DNA of 64,000 nucleotides from Streptomyces sp. NRRL B-3428 (GCA_000721375.1 JOGW01000016.1:62001-126000), one strand, 5' to 3'. Counted from the stretch's first letter, positions 32,856-42,699 are shown. Program-made: numbers and translations. The notes: generated by a model from the letters alone, not told the origin.

Positions 32856-34904
32856 ATGGACGTCAGCATCGGACGGCTTCAACTACGGGCCCGTGTCCTC
32901 GGCGCCGCGGGTGCGGCCGGGCGCGGCGCGGTCCTCGACCTGCTGGCGGGCGCCGCCGCACGCGAGCGGATGTTCGCGGGCCTGTCCGCCGCGTTCGACG
33001 GCGACGAGGTGGTGCTGATCCGCGACCTGGTCTGCCGGGCGACGGTCTCCACGGACACCGCGTCCGGGCCGGACAGCCTGGTGCGGTCGCTGGTCGCGTC
33101 CGCCGCCCGACTTCTGCGGGACCATCCATGCGACGACGACCGCGTGGTCAGGTTTCCCGACGAGGCGGCCTTCGTCGCCGCGTACATCCACAACTGCCTG
33201 GGCGGGCACCGGCATTACTGGTACTTCGATGCCTTCCGACGGTTTCTGCGCCCGGACGGATCGCCCGACTGGGGCGCCCTGCTCGTCGAGCACCGGGCGC
33301 GGCGCTGGCCGGTCCTTGCTGCGGTCCGCGCGAGCGGCGACCTCGAGCCGCTGCTCGCCGCCCTGGGGGAGGACGGCGTCCGTGAACTCCTCGGCAGCGG
33401 GGAAGCACCGGACGACGGCTGGCCGGCCCTGTCCGCCACCGCGGGCCAGATCGTCCGTACGGCCGACGCCTTGTCGTCCCGCGCGCCTGCCCTGCGCGCG
33501 CCGCCTGCGCCGCCTGAGGCGCCGCCCATCCAGCCAGCGGCCGTGCCGCCACCGGACTGGCGGGATCCGGAGAGCCTGGGGTCTGCGGTCGCGACCGTGG
33601 TGAGCGGCCTGCTCGCGGCGTCGGAGCCGCAAGCCGGAGATACGTCGGGGCAGCACGACCGTACGGAGGCCGTGGCCGAAGCCGCCCGGCACTACGACTG
33701 GTTCGACCACGAGGCCTTCCGTCGGAGCCTGCCCGCGGGCGCGGCGACAGTGTCGCTCTCACTGCGCTCCCGGCAGATCCTCGCCGATCTGTCCGAGGCG
33801 ATCGCCGATCCGCTGCTGGTCCTGGACCCGGCTGGACCCGCGTCGGCTGCGAACCTGGTCCGTCTGATGGCGGCCCTGGTGCACAGGGCGCCGCGATGGA
33901 GCGAGGATGAGCTGGCCCGTTCGCTGACCGAGCATGTTCTGCGGCACTGGCAGCGGAATGCGGCCGGCCCGCCTCGTACGACGGGCAGTGAGCCGTCCGC
34001 GCCCCACGCGTCGGAAGCCCGGCCGGACGGGGTGAACCCGCCCATCGGACAGGAGAGTTGGGAACCGGCCGCCGCACTGCCGCTGGAGCCCGCCGCAGTT
34101 GCCGATCGACTCGCAGCGCGATTCCCGGCCGAACACGTTCATCACGAGCATCTGGAATCGCAGACTGCGGCCGGGCTTTTGCTGCTGCGCTCCGTGCTCG
34201 ATCTCGGCCTCGGCAGACGTCTGCTCGACCCTGCCGGCCCCGACGGCGAAGCACTCCTGGGCGCACTCCTTCGACGCTGGACGGGCTGTCGGCCCACCAC
34301 CGACCCACTCCTGGAGATCCTCCGAGCGGCACCCCGCACGCCGGACGCCGAGGGGATTGGAGTGCTCGTGACACGACGACTGCTCGGCCAGCGGCTCGCC
34401 GTACCTCCCTTCCGCACGATCACCGTGCCGTACGCGGCGGACCGGGTCGCCGCGACCGTGGTGGACGCGGCGGGACGGGTGCTGCCGCTCGATCCGGAAC
34501 AACTCGGCGAGCTGGGCCATGAGTTGGAGCTGGAGTGCGAGCCGGGCGACGCGGAGGGCGAGGGTGATCACCGGACCGCCGTCGCCGAAGCCATGGCAGC
34601 GATCGACTGCGGCCCGCCGTACGATCTCGCGCTCGACCTCCTCGCGATCGCCTGCGTGCACAGCTGGGCGCGCTGGCTGCCGGGCTTCGCCACGGCGAGC
34701 GCGCCGTTCCTGCTGCGCACACTCGTGCGCCGGCCGGCCCGGGTCGCGATCGACGAGGACGCCGTCACCGTGCACCTTGCGGCCCGGCCCCACGACGTCG
34801 TCCTCGACCTGGCCGGCTATCTCGCGCCCGTCGCCGCTGTCCCCGAACTGGGCGGCCGCCGGGTCCAGTTCGTGACAGGAGAGGGAGAGGGCCATGCCAC
34901 CTGA
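32856..34904 (+). CDS. cis14: eCIS tape-measure protein (Cis14/Pvc14-like)
   Basis: From ATG 32856 the protein is 682 aa. It resembles the contractile injection system tape-measure family: a start with IGRLQLRARV, long helical segments, a proline-rich linker near 210-235 (RAPPAPPEAPPIQPA), and, near residue 435, TAAGLLLLRSVLDLGLGRRL, which corresponds to the family's conserved NAGLVLL.PFL...LGL block. Such proteins fill the nascent tube and set its length. It immediately precedes the AAA+ gene, as in Afp/PVC, and overlaps it by 11 bases. A longer start at 32814 would not match the ribosome site. Confidence 0.75.
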   Translation: MDVSIGRLQLRARVLGAAGAAGRGAVLDLLAGAAARERMFAGLSAAFDGDEVVLIRDLVCRATVSTDTASGPDSLVRSLVASAARLLRDHPCDDDRVVRFPDEAAFVAAYIHNCLGGHRHYWYFDAFRRFLRPDGSPDWGALLVEHRARRWPVLAAVRASGDLEPLLAALGEDGVRELLGSGEAPDDGWPALSATAGQIVRTADALSSRAPALRAPPAPPEAPPIQPAAVPPPDWRDPESLGSAVATVVSGLLAASEPQAGDTSGQHDRTEAVAEAARHYDWFDHEAFRRSLPAGAATVSLSLRSRQILADLSEAIADPLLVLDPAGPASAANLVRLMAALVHRAPRWSEDELARSLTEHVLRHWQRNAAGPPRTTGSEPSAPHASEARPDGVNPPIGQESWEPAAALPLEPAAVADRLAARFPAEHVHHEHLESQTAAGLLLLRSVLDLGLGRRLLDPAGPDGEALLGALLRRWTGCRPTTDPLLEILRAAPRTPDAEGIGVLVTRRLLGQRLAVPPFRTITVPYAADRVAATVVDAAGRVLPLDPEQLGELGHELELECEPGDAEGEGDHRTAVAEAMAAIDCGPPYDLALDLLAIACVHSWARWLPGFATASAPFLLRTLVRRPARVAIDEDAVTVHLAARPHDVVLDLAGYLAPVAAVPELGGRRVQFVTGEGEGHAT

Positions 34905-37071
34905 GCCTTACGCGACCAGCCTCGATCACCTCTACGACGAACTGGGCCGGGTCGAGCTCACGGTGCGCGCACAAGTGGAGCGCTGGCGCCGGGCCGTCGC
35001 AGAGCTGCGTGAGGAGACGGCCTGGGGGACCGGCATCCTCGACGACCGGGAGGTGCGGCGCTATCTGGGCCACCCCTTCACCGCGCCACTCGCCGAGGCG
35101 GAGACCCCCGAGGCCGTACGCGAGCTGCAGCGCCGCGCGATGGCACAGACCCTGACGATCGCCACCCGGCGCGCCCTGTCCCCTCCGTCGACTCTGCGCC
35201 TGGAGCGGCTGCGCGCCGCCCTTGGCCTCACTCCCGACGATGTGGACGTACTGCTCATCTGTCTCCTCGACGAGCTGGACGGACGCTACCGCAGGCTCTT
35301 CGCCTACCTGGCCGACGAGCGCTGGCTGCACAGCCCGACGGTCGGCCTGCTGGCCGAGATCCTGCGCCCCGCCCCCGCGGAACTGCCGGATTTCCGGGCC
35401 CGGTTCGCCCCTGGCGCCCCGCTGATGCACCACAGGGTCGTGTGCCTCGACGACGACCCCCGGCTGTCCGCCCGGTCCGTGCGCCTGGACGCGAGGATCG
35501 CCGCGTACCTCACCGGCCAGGACTACCTCGACGGCTGGCTGGCCGAAGCGGTCAAGGTCGCCGAGCCGCTGCGCTACGAGGACCTCGTGCTGTCCGACGA
35601 CCGCCGCACCAGGCTTCGCGCCCTCGGCGAATCCTGCTCCCGTCGGGTCGGCCATGACCGCGTGGCCGTGATCGCCCTCATAGGCGACGAGGGCAGCGGC
35701 CGCACCTCGACCGCCCGGTGTCTGGCCACCCAACTCGACGTGGAACTGCTCCTCGTCGACGTGGCCGCCGCGGCTGCGAGCGGCACCGACTTCGCCGGCG
35801 AGCTCTATCGCGAGGCGCTGCTGCGCGGCGCCGCGGTCCTGTGGCGCGGCTGCGCCCAGCTCGCAGGCCCGCCGGCCACCGGAGACCGGACCTGGCCCAC
35901 TCTCCTCGCGTACGCGGCGCAGCATCCGCACCCCACCTTCGTCGACCATCTGCAGCCGTGGGATCCGGCCGAACGCAGCCCGGGCGGCGGTGCGTTCGTA
36001 CGCCTGGCCTGCCCGTCACCCGATCTGGACGAGCGACACGCGCTCTGGACCGAGCTGCTCGGCGACACGGAAGTGGCGGACCGCCTGGCCGGCACGTTCC
36101 TACTCACGCCCGGCAGGATGCTGGACGCGATCAAGATGAGCGCCGAACTGGCCCGCCAACGCGGCGCCGCGGTCACGGACGCGCCGGCGGAGGAGGATCT
36201 GCGCGACGCCTGCCGCCGCCAGTCCTCGCGCCGGTTGATGAGCATCGCCCGCCTCATCGAGGCGCCGGCGCACATGACCCTTGACGACATCGTGCTGCCC
36301 GGCCCGAATCTGCGGCAGCTGAAGGCCCTGCGGGACCGGGTCGCCAACCGCCCGCGCTTCGAGCAGCTGGTCGGGCCGGGGCGCAGTGGCCCGAAGGGTC
36401 TGGTGGCGATGTTCGCCGGCTCGTCCGGCACCGGTAAGACTCTCGCCGCCGGTCTGCTGGCCAAGGACCTGGGGCGGGATCTGCTGAAGGTCGATCTGGC
36501 TCAGGTGGTCAGCAAGTGGGTGGGGGAGACCGAGAAGAATCTGGACCGGCTGCTCGACGAGGCTCAGGACGCGCACGCGATCCTGTTCTTCGACGAGGCC
36601 GAGGCCATCTTCGGCAAGCGCGGCGCGGTGAGTGACGCCCGTGACAGGTACGCGCTGCAGGAGACCAGTTTCCTGCTGCAGCGGATCGAGGAGTACGAGG
36701 GCGTGGTCATCCTGGCGACGAATCTGCGACAGAACCTCGACGACGCGTTCAGCCGCAGGATCCAGGTGGTCATCGAGTTCCTCACTCCTGACGGCAAGGC
36801 CCGCGAGCAGATGTGGCGGCTCGCGCTGTCGGGTGTCGAGCACGACCTGACGGACGAGGACCTCGCCCGGGTGGCGAAGGCATCCCGGCTCTCCGCGGCC
36901 GCGATCGTCCAGGTCGTGGTCGCGGCGACCTATGCGGCGGTGGCCCGTAACCCCGACGCGCCGCGGCTCACGGCCGAGGACGTGGAGGACGCGGTACGGG
37001 CGGAGCTTCAGCGGGTCGGTCTGCCTGCTCCGGCCGGCACCGATACGGGCCGGGCGGGTGGAGGGCGATGA
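34894..37071 (+). CDS. cis15: AAA+ ATPase of the eCIS (Cis15)
   Basis: The 725-aa protein has two ATPase modules. The first, near residue 262, is degenerate (IGDEGSGRTSTARCLA with a weak Walker B). The second, residues about 470-680, is complete: GSSGTGKTLAAGLLAK (Walker A, about 508), ILFFDEAEAIFGKRG (Walker B, about 565), ATNLRQNLDDAFSRRIQVVI (sensor 1 and arginine finger). It matches Pvc15/Afp15, needed for particle assembly or tape-measure/cargo handling in the cytoplasm. It is the last gene of the operon and converges on the large putative effector gene 42 bp away. Confidence 0.92.
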   Translation: MPPEPYATSLDHLYDELGRVELTVRAQVERWRRAVAELREETAWGTGILDDREVRRYLGHPFTAPLAEAETPEAVRELQRRAMAQTLTIATRRALSPPSTLRLERLRAALGLTPDDVDVLLICLLDELDGRYRRLFAYLADERWLHSPTVGLLAEILRPAPAELPDFRARFAPGAPLMHHRVVCLDDDPRLSARSVRLDARIAAYLTGQDYLDGWLAEAVKVAEPLRYEDLVLSDDRRTRLRALGESCSRRVGHDRVAVIALIGDEGSGRTSTARCLATQLDVELLLVDVAAAAASGTDFAGELYREALLRGAAVLWRGCAQLAGPPATGDRTWPTLLAYAAQHPHPTFVDHLQPWDPAERSPGGGAFVRLACPSPDLDERHALWTELLGDTEVADRLAGTFLLTPGRMLDAIKMSAELARQRGAAVTDAPAEEDLRDACRRQSSRRLMSIARLIEAPAHMTLDDIVLPGPNLRQLKALRDRVANRPRFEQLVGPGRSGPKGLVAMFAGSSGTGKTLAAGLLAKDLGRDLLKVDLAQVVSKWVGETEKNLDRLLDEAQDAHAILFFDEAEAIFGKRGAVSDARDRYALQETSFLLQRIEEYEGVVILATNLRQNLDDAFSRRIQVVIEFLTPDGKAREQMWRLALSGVEHDLTDEDLARVAKASRLSAAAIVQVVVAATYAAVARNPDAPRLTAEDVEDAVRAELQRVGLPAPAGTDTGRAGGGR

Positions 37072-37113
37072 CCGCTGCCCTTTGAACTCACGGGCCCGCC
37101 AGGCCGATTGGTG

Positions 37114-40100
37114 CTATGGAAACTGCAGGTCGAGGTCCTTGTAGAACCGAGTCCAGCTCTCGTCGAACGCGGTGGCCAGCTCGTCGAGTGCCGCCTGTCG
37201 TTGCGGCGGGGACCCGTAACCGACACGGTCCATCGCGTCGGCGACAGCGTTCTTTCCTGCTTGGTACGCATCGTTCACGCCGCGCTCGATGACCATCTGC
37301 GTCTTCTTCACCACGTCGTCCTTGAGATGCTGGCGGGTCGTCAGTTGGACCTGCTTGATCGCCAGGAGTACGTCGCGAAGGACCATGTGTGCCGCGGAAT
37401 CGGGCTGTGGCGCCTTCGTATGGTCCTTGACGCCCGTAATGCCGTTCAGCACCTCGTAGACGTCCCCCAGGAACATCCGCCAGTTCGAGGTTCTCGGGTT
37501 GACCGAGGCATGCGTGGTGAACTGGCCCATGCGCAGTTGGAAGCGCCGTTTGACCAGGATGAGGTCCTGCGTTGCGGGGTTGGTGGACATTTCGGCGAAC
37601 GCGGGAGCGGAGCCCTTGATGGTGTGCACGCCCTCGTCTTTGCCGTGCGCCTCCTCGCTGAGCATGATCGCGCTGAGTTTCTCGCCGTTCGGGAACACCT
37701 TGTCCATCTCTTCCTTGCGTTTGTCGAACGCAGCGGCGACCGCCTTGGCGTCATCGTCGGCTTTCCAGGGATCGTTCCGCAGTCCCGTGGCGACCTCGCT
37801 CCACAGCTCGCCGATCGCCTTGCTCAGCGCCTGCGCCGGAACGTGGTGCGAATGTTCTGGGCCCTTGACCGGTTTCTTCCGTTCCAACTTGTGTGGTCCG
37901 GCAAAGGGCCCTTCGGCGGGAATGACCTTGGCGTCCTTGGCCTCGCTGTCGTTGGGGGCGATCCGCACCGTGAAGTCGATCGTCTTGTCCTCCGCGTCGG
38001 TGGACGGACTCTCGAACAGGACCGACATCGCCACGTGTTCGGCCGCGAGGGACTCGTTGCGCGCCGTGGTGATCTTCGCGGCCTGCTGCTCCGTCTTGGC
38101 GCGGATCGCTTTGTAATCGAGACCCTCGTCGTCCGGCGAAGGCGTGGCCAGTTCCTCCGCCACCTCCCGCACCGCCTGCTCGTGCGGTGTGCCGGGCTGC
38201 TCCTTCTCCTTCTTGCCGATGCCGAGCGAGGCGAGCAGGGCCTTGCCCTTCTCCACGAGCCAGGTGAGCGCCCGCTCGATCAGGCCGAGCACCCACTCGC
38301 GCAGGCTCTTCACCTTGGCGGCGACCATCGAGGGGAGATCGCCCAGGCCGAGGTAGTCGGTGATGAACGAGACGACCGGAGAAATCAGCGTGGCCAGGCC
38401 CTTCTCGACCGCCTGCGCGAACCCCGCCGTGTTCCCGGCCAGGATGTCGGTGATGCCGTTCACCACGGTTTCCACGAACGTGAAGAGCCGCGCCGCGTTC
38501 TGGAAGATCCACTTGAGTACGCGGTAGATGGCCTCGACCGCCTGGAGGATCGCGCCGGCCGGATTGAAGAGGGCAAGGATGCGTACGCTCGCCTGCTTGA
38601 CGATCGCGGAGGTGAGGAAGTCGACCGCGAGCTGGACCACTTGATCGACCAGCATCTGCGGGTTCAACTGCTCCTTGATCATCTCGTGGATGCCCTCAGG
38701 ACCCATCTCGATGAGCGTCGAGACCATCGAGTAGACCTTCTCGGCCAGCGCGACGTTCTTCGCGCCGAGCAGTTTGGCGAGGATCTTGCGGATGTTGGGC
38801 CAGGTGATGCCCATCAGCTGCAGGAAGAACGTGACGATGCCGCGCAGAGACAGGTCTTTGGGCACCTGTACGTCCTTGACCCCGCCGAGCAGCCAGCCGA
38901 GGAAGCCCTTGAGCATATGGGTGCCGAAGTTCTGGAAGAACAGCCCGAAGCCGTCCCCCAGTCCCCGCAGCAGGCGGTCGGCGAACTCCAGCGGATCGTC
39001 GGCGATCTTGCGGACCGCCCGCTTGATTCTCGCGACCACGGCCCAGAACGACGCGGGTGGAATACCGAGAGCTTCGAGGAGCCCCTCGATGAGAAACCTG
39101 ACCGGATCCGCGACGAACCGGTTCACCGCGCCGACGATCCGGCCGAGCAACCCGCCGGCCTTCCGGCGCAGTTCAGCGATCTCCCCGCGGACTTCGTCGA
39201 CCGCCGCGCTGGAACTGCGCACCAGATCCCTGGTGAAGCCGTCCCGGACCGCGATCACTTCGCCGTGCAGCCGGTCGAGGCGGAGGTCGAACTGTGCCCG
39301 CTCGTGCTCCGCCTTGGCCCGCACGGCATCGGGCAGCTCCGCGTAGATCCCGTCGATCCGTTCGCGGGCGCTCTTGATGATCAGGTCGCACGCCGCGATC
39401 ACCGCGTTCACCTTCGCGGAGATGGCGCACAGCTTGTCGATCACGCTCTCGGCGAAGGCGTTCTCGGCCTGGGCGTATGCCTCCTCCGCCCACTTGGGCA
39501 GACCCCTCACCGCGTCCCAGACGCCGACGAAGAACCCGCCCAACCCGGCGTGCCGGGCGTCGACCCGGTCCTGGACGGGTTTCAGATCCGCCCTGAACTT
39601 GCCGGCGAAAGCGTCCTTCGCGCTGTCCCATTCCGCCATGGCCGTCGCGGGCAGATCCTTGAGCTGGGCGTTCACCAGCGCCCTCGCGTCGGCGAAGATC
39701 CGCTGCGCCTCGGCGGCGGCCGCGCTGCGCATCATCTCCTCGGACCCGACCAGCCCGCTCTGCCGCGCGGTGAAGCCCTTCGACGTTGTCTGACGCGAGG
39801 TCTCGAGTGCCGCCAGCGTGCGGGCCTGCAGAGCCGCCATGTCGTCCTCGGCCCGGGCGAGCGACTGCCGCTGCGAGGCCAGGACTTGGGCCGGGTCCTC
39901 CGCCGCCACCTGGTCGAGCTCGCCCTGCGCTGCCCGCGCCTCGGCCACCGGTCCGGTACGCGCGAGGTCGGCCACGGGGGTGGCCATCCCGGCGTCCTGC
40001 GCCTTTTGGCGAGAGTCCGCGGCTTCTTGATCGAGTGAGACCTCGCGGGCTGTCACCGCACCGGGCACCGCCGTCTGCGCGTCGACGGGCACGGTCGCCC

Positions 40101-41139
40101 CGACCGAGGGCTGCGCCGCAAGGTCAAGTCCCTTTGCCGGAGCATCGGCTGACGGGGAGTCGTTCATCGGGCCGTAGTGACCCTGTACGTCTCGGATCTC
40201 GCCGTCGACCGACGCGTTCAGCTGATCACCGGCGTCAGCGGCCGTCTCCTCCGGTTTCGCCGCCATCAGGGCGTCCTCGTCGGGCGGGCGCTTGGTGCGG
40301 ATGACATCCCGGATGCGCTTGGCCAGTTCGACGATCTCCTGGCTCGGCTCGGCGTGCACCTGCGCGATCAGCGTGCGCTCGCCGAGGGCAACGCGCTCCG
40401 CGGCCGGCTGCGACACGGCCTCCCGGGCGTCGCCGACCTGGCTGGTTCCCCCCGGCAGCCGTCCGTACGCGGTGGCCGTGGCGGTGGCCCGGGCTTGTAC
40501 GTCACGGAGGCGGTGGGCTTCGGCGGGGGAGGGGCCTGCCGGTGGCTCCGGCAGCTGTGAGGGTTCGGCGCTGCTGCCCCTGATACGGGTCGGTGGAGGT
40601 GCCGGTGCCGGCCCCGCAGCCGCGCCTTCGGTTCGTGTCGGCCGGGGTGGCCCTTTCGTATCGGCCTGAACGACCGAACGCGGCGCCGACGATCCGCTTC
40701 CCGATCCGCTTCCCGATCCTGCCGCGGGCCGCGGGGGCGCCCCGTCCGGTACGACGCCGGACGCCGAGCCCGGCCGCGGAGCCTGAACTGCAAGGTCCGC
40801 GAGGGCAGCGGGCCGGCTCGGTTCGCCCGCGGGCGTACGGCTGATCGGTGCGGCCGACGCCAGCCGCCGCGCGGCGGCCTGCATGCTGGCGCCGGGTCCC
40901 GCCGCCCGCCGCGCCGCGTTCCCGACCGCACCCGAGGCGCCGACCGCACCCGATGCCCCGGCGAAACCCGACCGCGCGGATGCCCCCGTACGCGCGGACA
41001 CCCCCGCACGAAGACCCGTCCGATGCTCACCGGAATCCTTACGGACGGTGGGCCGGACTCGCTCGCGGGCCTTCTCGGTTCCCAACACGCCCCCTTCGGC
41101 CGCCTGCCAGGCCCACCCATGCTCCCCGGCCCACGTCAC
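37114..41139 (-). CDS. Giant eCIS-associated protein with C-terminal SHH-type putative nuclease domain
   Basis: The 1341-aa product (GTG 41139; GTG 41088 preceded by AAGGGGG is a likely alternative start) has a disordered Ala/Pro/Ser-rich region to about residue 330, helical regions to about 600, and a long block of amphipathic and hydrophobic helices (about 640-1000, for example ILAKLLGAKNVALAEKVYSM). Similar blocks occur in eCIS-linked toxin carriers. Around residue 1097 it reads GPEHSHHVPAQAL, followed about 70 residues later by KLSAIMLSEEAHGKDEGVHT, the layout of HNH/endonuclease VII-like toxin domains with an SHH signature. No HExxH protease motif is present. It converges on the ATPase gene. 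I infer a cargo effector; no immunity gene is obvious. Confidence 0.7.
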   Translation of the reverse strand: MTWAGEHGWAWQAAEGGVLGTEKARERVRPTVRKDSGEHRTGLRAGVSARTGASARSGFAGASGAVGASGAVGNAARRAAGPGASMQAAARRLASAAPISRTPAGEPSRPAALADLAVQAPRPGSASGVVPDGAPPRPAAGSGSGSGSGSSAPRSVVQADTKGPPRPTRTEGAAAGPAPAPPPTRIRGSSAEPSQLPEPPAGPSPAEAHRLRDVQARATATATAYGRLPGGTSQVGDAREAVSQPAAERVALGERTLIAQVHAEPSQEIVELAKRIRDVIRTKRPPDEDALMAAKPEETAADAGDQLNASVDGEIRDVQGHYGPMNDSPSADAPAKGLDLAAQPSVGATVPVDAQTAVPGAVTAREVSLDQEAADSRQKAQDAGMATPVADLARTGPVAEARAAQGELDQVAAEDPAQVLASQRQSLARAEDDMAALQARTLAALETSRQTTSKGFTARQSGLVGSEEMMRSAAAAEAQRIFADARALVNAQLKDLPATAMAEWDSAKDAFAGKFRADLKPVQDRVDARHAGLGGFFVGVWDAVRGLPKWAEEAYAQAENAFAESVIDKLCAISAKVNAVIAACDLIIKSARERIDGIYAELPDAVRAKAEHERAQFDLRLDRLHGEVIAVRDGFTRDLVRSSSAAVDEVRGEIAELRRKAGGLLGRIVGAVNRFVADPVRFLIEGLLEALGIPPASFWAVVARIKRAVRKIADDPLEFADRLLRGLGDGFGLFFQNFGTHMLKGFLGWLLGGVKDVQVPKDLSLRGIVTFFLQLMGITWPNIRKILAKLLGAKNVALAEKVYSMVSTLIEMGPEGIHEMIKEQLNPQMLVDQVVQLAVDFLTSAIVKQASVRILALFNPAGAILQAVEAIYRVLKWIFQNAARLFTFVETVVNGITDILAGNTAGFAQAVEKGLATLISPVVSFITDYLGLGDLPSMVAAKVKSLREWVLGLIERALTWLVEKGKALLASLGIGKKEKEQPGTPHEQAVREVAEELATPSPDDEGLDYKAIRAKTEQQAAKITTARNESLAAEHVAMSVLFESPSTDAEDKTIDFTVRIAPNDSEAKDAKVIPAEGPFAGPHKLERKKPVKGPEHSHHVPAQALSKAIGELWSEVATGLRNDPWKADDDAKAVAAAFDKRKEEMDKVFPNGEKLSAIMLSEEAHGKDEGVHTIKGSAPAFAEMSTNPATQDLILVKRRFQLRMGQFTTHASVNPRTSNWRMFLGDVYEVLNGITGVKDHTKAPQPDSAAHMVLRDVLLAIKQVQLTTRQHLKDDVVKKTQMVIERGVNDAYQAGKNAVADAMDRVGYGSPPQRQAALDELATAFDESWTRFYKDLDLQFP

Positions 41140-41428
41140 GCCACCGTCGCCGGCCGACGGAGGGCCACCGGCGGCGAACCGCCTGACGGGTCATGCCGTC
41201 GATGCGCCGACTTGCTGCCAGGCTTTCAACACCGCCGGTCCTTGCCGAGGAGGTCGTCGTCGTACGCGGTGCCGGGCGCCTTCAAAGAACGCAGGGCGTG
41301 CCCACTCAGGTGGCCGAATTCCTCCTCGCGCCGACCGTGCCGTTCCGCACGATTCGGTCCTCCGCGCCCGAACCGCAACAGGCCGCCAACACGTCCTCGT
41401 CCCTGGGAACTTCAGAGCGGGGGCGAGG
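41140..41428. other. Divergent intergenic region between effector and M48 genes
   Basis: Nearly 290 bases separate the two divergent start codons. I see no strong palindrome or convincing gene here, though weak open frames exist. It should contain promoters for both genes. Confidence 0.4.
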
Positions 41429-42694
41429 ATGGGGACCGAACGTGTCGAGACCGAGCCGTGTCCGCAGTGCGGAGCCGATATGCCGGTGCAGGCCGGTCAT
41501 GTGGTCTGGTGTCGAGCCTGCGACTGGAACGTGGCGCCCGAACTGTTCGTGTTCGGCCTCGGTGGCAGCGCGGAGCGCCGGGCCGAGGTCGCCGGCCAGC
41601 GGGCCGAGGAGATCTTTTCCGAGCTGACCAGGACCGGCGACTTCGGGCGCCGATCGCGCTGGACGGCCGCGCGGATCGCCGCGTACGGCCTGTCCTGCGG
41701 TGTCGTCGGAGCGTCGGTGGCGCTCGCGGGTGGTGCGGTGGCGCTGCTGGTCACGGGCTGGTGGAACCCGCTCAGTGTCACGCTCGGCCTCGTCCTGCTG
41801 TTCTTCTCCGCGGTGCTACGGCCCTGGGTGGCGCCGCTGAACCCTCAGCTGCCGCGACTGGTGCGGCGCACCGCGCCCCGCCTGTTCGCCCTGCTCGACG
41901 AGGTGGCGCGGGAGGTCGGCACACGGGGTGTGGACCTCGTGATCCTTGAGCCCGGCTTCAATGCGTACGTCACCTCACGCCGCCCTGGGCAACGTGTCCT
42001 GTGCATCGGACTGACCCTCTGGGAGACCCTCACGCCGCAACAGCGGGTTGCCCTGCTCGGCCACGAACTCGGTCACTTCACCGGCGGCGACACCCGGCAC
42101 GGCCTGGTCGTCGGCAACGCGCTCGGCACGCTCGCCTGGTGGCGGCACTGGCTCGACCCGGGACGGTGGCACGGCGGGCGGCTGCGGCACTGGTTCGGCC
42201 ACGGCGTACTGCGCTGGCCGTGGTACGCGGCCGACGGTCTGCTCCGCGTGATCGACCGGCTGAGTCTGCGCGACTCGACCCGCGCGGAGTTCCTGGCCGA
42301 CCACCTCGCCGCCCGGGTCGCCTCGAGCGATGCCGCACACGGTCTGGCCGAACGGCTGCTGCACGTCGACCGTGCCGTCGAGGCGCTCAACGAACTCCTG
42401 GTGGACGGCGTCCTCGACTGGCGCCGGGGGCCCTGGTCCGACGCCGCGCGTGCGGCCCTCGACCTCCCGGACCACGAACGCGAACGTCTTCTGCGCGTGA
42501 GCCAACTGCAATGGCACTACGAGGACGACACCCACCCGCCGACCCATCTGCGCCTCGCCCTGGCCGAACACTGCGCCTACACCGAGGCACGCGTGGAATG
42601 CGGACAACAGCAGGCCAAGGCCATCGACCGCGAACTCGCCCAGGCCGTCAAGTCCGCTGCGGCGCACGGGCCCTTGCGAACCCGACGGGTCTGA
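41429..42694 (+). CDS. M48-family membrane metalloprotease with zinc-ribbon N-terminus
   Basis: The 421-aa protein (ATG 41429 after GGGGGCGAGG) starts with a zinc-ribbon (CPQCGADMPVQAGHVVWCRACDW, cysteines paired 3 and 2 apart). Two membrane helices follow at about 80-130. A peptidase M48 domain has GHELGHF near residue 212 and EFLADHLAAR near 288 supplying the third zinc ligand. HtpX-like enzymes degrade membrane or misfolded proteins. The reading frame is open far upstream, but that part lacks a ribosome site and overlaps the effector gene antisense. It is divergent from the putative effector, so a role in processing or protection is possible but speculative. Confidence 0.8.
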   Translation: MGTERVETEPCPQCGADMPVQAGHVVWCRACDWNVAPELFVFGLGGSAERRAEVAGQRAEEIFSELTRTGDFGRRSRWTAARIAAYGLSCGVVGASVALAGGAVALLVTGWWNPLSVTLGLVLLFFSAVLRPWVAPLNPQLPRLVRRTAPRLFALLDEVAREVGTRGVDLVILEPGFNAYVTSRRPGQRVLCIGLTLWETLTPQQRVALLGHELGHFTGGDTRHGLVVGNALGTLAWWRHWLDPGRWHGGRLRHWFGHGVLRWPWYAADGLLRVIDRLSLRDSTRAEFLADHLAARVASSDAAHGLAERLLHVDRAVEALNELLVDGVLDWRRGPWSDAARAALDLPDHERERLLRVSQLQWHYEDDTHPPTHLRLALAEHCAYTEARVECGQQQAKAIDRELAQAVKSAAAHGPLRTRRV

Positions 42695-42699
42695 GTGAC

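Noticed and set aside
15500..37071. Interpretation as a prophage
   Set aside because: No integrase, terminase, portal, capsid or lysis genes are present, while the AAA+ ATPase, DUF4255 cap and tape-measure order match eCIS.
37108..40038. A 976-codon open frame antisense to the giant effector gene
   Set aside because: It is low-complexity and His/Gly/Arg/Leu-rich, the typical mirror frame of a GC-rich gene. The opposite strand has coherent helices and a toxin-like motif.
37114..41139. DUF4157 metallopeptidase-type toxin carrier
   Set aside because: No HExxH motif was found in the protein, so the DUF4157 assignment is not supported.
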